Below are positions 61,726 through 64,000 of a stretch of DNA of 64,000 nucleotides, one piece after another (positions within the stretch are counted from its first letter, which is position 1; every line of letters starts with the position of its first letter). Made by a program: the position numbers and the translations under genes. The notes under the pieces were generated by a model. The model saw only the letters and a list, made by a program, of their open reading frames with translations, did not search any database and had not been told where the DNA came from. Origin of the DNA: Acanthochlamys bracteata (Eukaryota; Streptophyta; Magnoliopsida; Pandanales; Velloziaceae); assembly GCA_019914995.1 (NCBI GenBank), contig CM034130.1, positions 310,001 through 374,000 of the forward strand, read 5' to 3'.

Positions 61726-62640
61726 TAAGGGCCTGTTTTAAATATCCGTAATTAAGTTTTGTGAAAGTGGAAAATGGGAAGTAGAGTTTCTTAAAAGATG
61801 AGTTGGAAGTGAAGTTCAGTTTTTATGTTTCAATTAACTTTTGAAGTGGGTTGGAAGTGGAGTTCAGATTTTGTGTTTTAATTATATTTGAAAATGAAGT
61901 GAAAGTGGAGTTCAATTTTTGTGTTTCAATTATATTTAAAACTGAAAAATAAATTAAATTACAAGTGATATATAATATTTATAAATAAAAATTTTTTAAG
62001 ATAATAAATCATGTTAATTATTTATTTAGATAAAATTTAACTATACTGTATATATAAAATTTAATAATTATATAATATATTCAATTAACAGAATATTTAT
62101 ATGTTATATAATAAATTTGTCATATAAAATATATAATATTTTAATAATAATTATTATTATTATTATTATAAATTTATACGTAATATATAAATATAATATA
62201 ATAAAATATAAAAATTAGTATTACAATACTAATGGCACAAAATATATCAAAATATTACATAATATTATTAATATTTTATTCTACAAATTATATATATATT
62301 ATACTAATATCATAATTGACATTACGATTTGACATACCATAAACTATGTCATCCAAATTTTTTTTCAACTTATTATCTCTTGCAAGAAATATTCTAACTT
62401 TGACATCATCTCGCATTAGATGCTCACAAGTTTGCTCAATTTGATCGTCAATAAAATCTCTTTTTAACTTCTAAAAAACATCAAAAAATATTTTTATTGA
62501 AAAATAATAAAAATAAATAATACTACAATTTTATGACATAAATTTATTTATTTATTTATTTTAAAAAATTTATAACAATTCTATAAAATATTATTAAATT
62601 TTATTTATATTATAAAAAAATTGAAAAACAAATTAAAAAT
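61726..62640. mobile_element. PIF/Harbinger-like element, left end
   Basis: TAA at 61726-61728 followed by GGGCCTGTTT is the start expected for a PIF/Harbinger-type element (three-base TWA target site and GGG-starting terminal repeat). The subterminal 61769-61930 has three or four copies of a GGAAGTGGAGTTCAG-like motif spaced 40-60 bp apart, and the rest is A/T-rich. The right boundary was not found; related GGAGTTC-type sequence reappears at 63950-64000, so the element or a nest of elements may continue off the window. Confidence 0.45.
62310..62475 (-). pseudogene. Possible transposon-derived coding remnant
   Basis: Within the AT-rich block the minus strand has an open frame of about 53 codons with protein-like composition: LKRDFIDDQIEQTCEHLMRD, then VKVRIFLARDNKLKKNLDD and IVYGMSNRNVN. 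It may be the remains of a protein carried by the surrounding element. I do not recognise the family. Confidence 0.25.
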
Positions 62641-62899
62641 TACTTCCAAATATCAGTAAAGAATGACAATTACATAAACTTCTCCATTTGCTCATTATAG
62701 TCAGAAAATATTAGACAACACCAATTATCTTTACGAATCTTAAATATTTCTCAAAATTCACCCAAAAAGACAAAAAGAAAAGAAAGAAAAGAATACAAAA
62801 TAATAGCGTAACATAGCTAACTGAATCTTCCAACTTTTAAAAAATACCATCAAGAGAGATAGTACTCAACTAGCATAACAAGCAGATAATGATCTGCCA

Positions 62900-63520
62900 A
62901 TTACTACAAATAACTCAGGAATCAAAATCGATTACATGTTCTGGCTTTCAACTACTACAAACAACTCACAGACCTACTGCGGCAGCCCTTACTTAAATCT
63001 CACTTGCACCGGCAACAGCTTCCTAACCATATCCATAGCCGGAACCAATTACTCTATCAAATATCGATTAGACTACTCATACACTCTCCATCGTCGACGC
63101 TGAAATATTAAGCAATCTCGATAAAGGTTGCGTTAAACCGCCGAGGAGCAACTTAACGTTCAACGGCGATGATTATCCGTCGATGTTCTCCTACACTACT
63201 GCAGTTACCAACATCACCTTCTTGCTCAACTGCAGCACATAGCACTCATTGTTCTGGAAAACAGCTATGATTTACTGCTTGAGTACCGAGAGCAGTTATT
63301 CTTACGTTGTCATAGTCGATCCGTTTGCAGGTACGGGGCTTGGCCAACAAAGCTTGATGGATGTTTGTTAAGAGTTAGTTGTGGCGCGGTGCTGCGTGAG
63401 AGAGTTGTTCAAGACTTCAAAGTTTTGAATGAGACGTACGGTGGATTGTTGCGTGAACAGTTTGAATTACTGTGCGGGGGTAAGAAGACTGGCACCGACG
63501 TCAGAGGTTTGGTCTTGTAA
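62900..63520 (+). pseudogene. Receptor-like kinase ectodomain fragment (GUB_WAK-type)
   Basis: Fragment of the galacturonan-binding-like ectodomain of LRK10L/WAK-related receptor kinases. Recognised pieces are FWLSTTTNNSQTYCGSPYLN, LTCTGNSFLTISIAGTNYSI, then after one extra base near 63088 VDAEILSNLDKGCVKPPRSN and DDYPSMFSYTTAVTNITFLL. A stop (TAG, 63240-63242) follows NCST, and a further shift leads to CGAVLRERVVQDFKVLNETY. There is no signal peptide, membrane segment or kinase domain in the window. This is a decayed duplicate. Confidence 0.65.
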
Positions 63521-63574
63521 CGATTAAAAAAAACTCTTTCTAACAGTAAAAAAGTTAGATCTCGTTGCAAAATA

Positions 63575-63840
63575 TAGAGAGAAAAAAGCCGGAAGAAGAA
63601 GATGAGAGAAGACGCAGCCGGAAAAATTAAAAGAAGAACTGTGAAGATGAAGAGGAGATAAGCAACCGGAAAAGGAAGAGAACCAGAAAAAGGAAGAGGA
63701 GAGAAGCAGCCGGAAAGGAAGAGAACCGAGAAGATGAAGAAGAGGGAGAACAGGTAGCCGGAAAAGGAAGAGAAAGTTGAGAGAAGAAGCAGCCGGAGAT
63801 ATGAAAGAAGCTGCAAGAAGAAGAAGAAAGCAAAAAAATA
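63575..63840. repeat. Purine-rich degenerate tandem repeat
   Basis: About 265 bp of almost pure A/G. The phrase GCAGCCGGAAAAGGAAGAGA or close variants recur six times at intervals of roughly 29-48 bp. The long frame on the opposite strand (Phe/Leu/Ser-rich) is a by-product of this composition. Confidence 0.6.
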
Positions 63841-64000
63841 AATGCAGTTCGGAAGCGTGAAAAATTGAAGGAAGTGGAGATCAGCAACATAATTTTGAAA
63901 TAGAATTATTTTTGAAATAGAGTTCTGCAGTTCAGTTGGCATTTGAAACATAAAAAAAGTCGATGGAACTCCAATTCTGACGGAAGAAAGTGGAGTTCCG

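Noticed and set aside
63409..63951. 180-codon minus-strand open frame rich in Phe, Leu and Ser
   Set aside because: It is the reverse of the polypurine tract and the receptor fragment; composition explains the lack of stops.

Overview
The window is nuclear DNA from a flowering plant, most likely a core eudicot. The evidence is many short exons with GT-AG introns, AT-rich introns and intergenic DNA, a Pol III tRNA gene, and plant-specific genes (KRP cell-cycle inhibitor, plastid bL28, nCBP, SUVR, a CCT-motif factor). The species is not resolvable from the sequence alone. Gene models below were built by hand from splice sites and reading frame. Exon ends can be off by a base or two.

Layout, left to right: DESI1-like PPPDE isopeptidase (-, runs off the left edge); KRP CDK inhibitor (+); plastid ribosomal protein bL28 (-); a cyclopropane-fatty-acid-synthase-type methyltransferase with 14 exons (+); nCBP/4EHP-like cap-binding protein with an in-frame stop (-); mitochondrial cytochrome c1 (+); tRNA-Leu(AAG) (+); an unidentified 467-aa protein (-); cytosolic ribosomal protein uL14/RPL23 (+); glutathionyl-hydroquinone reductase-type GST (+); SUVR1/2-like SET-domain protein (-); CCT-motif regulator (-); cytosolic ribosomal protein eL37 (+); an unidentified small plant protein (-); a full-length, intron-containing but broken copy of the RNA polymerase II second-largest subunit RPB2 (+); and, at the right edge, a transposon-like AT-rich block, a decayed receptor-kinase ectodomain fragment and a purine-rich repeat.

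The genes are housekeeping and regulatory genes with no evident shared pathway. Several are divergent pairs with short promoters (nCBP/cytochrome c1, unknown-467/uL14, small protein/RPB2). Telo-box and site II motifs appear upstream of the ribosomal-protein and cytochrome c1 genes, as is usual in plants. Intergenic space is filled by short AT-rich inverted-repeat elements that look like MITEs.

No new multigene system was found. The most notable signals are the RPB2 copy with four Arg(CGA)-to-TGA stops plus four frameshifts, the nCBP copy whose expected cap-stacking Trp codon is a stop, a GC-AG intron, a tandem repeat inside the uL14 intron, and a duplicated promoter block upstream of RPB2.
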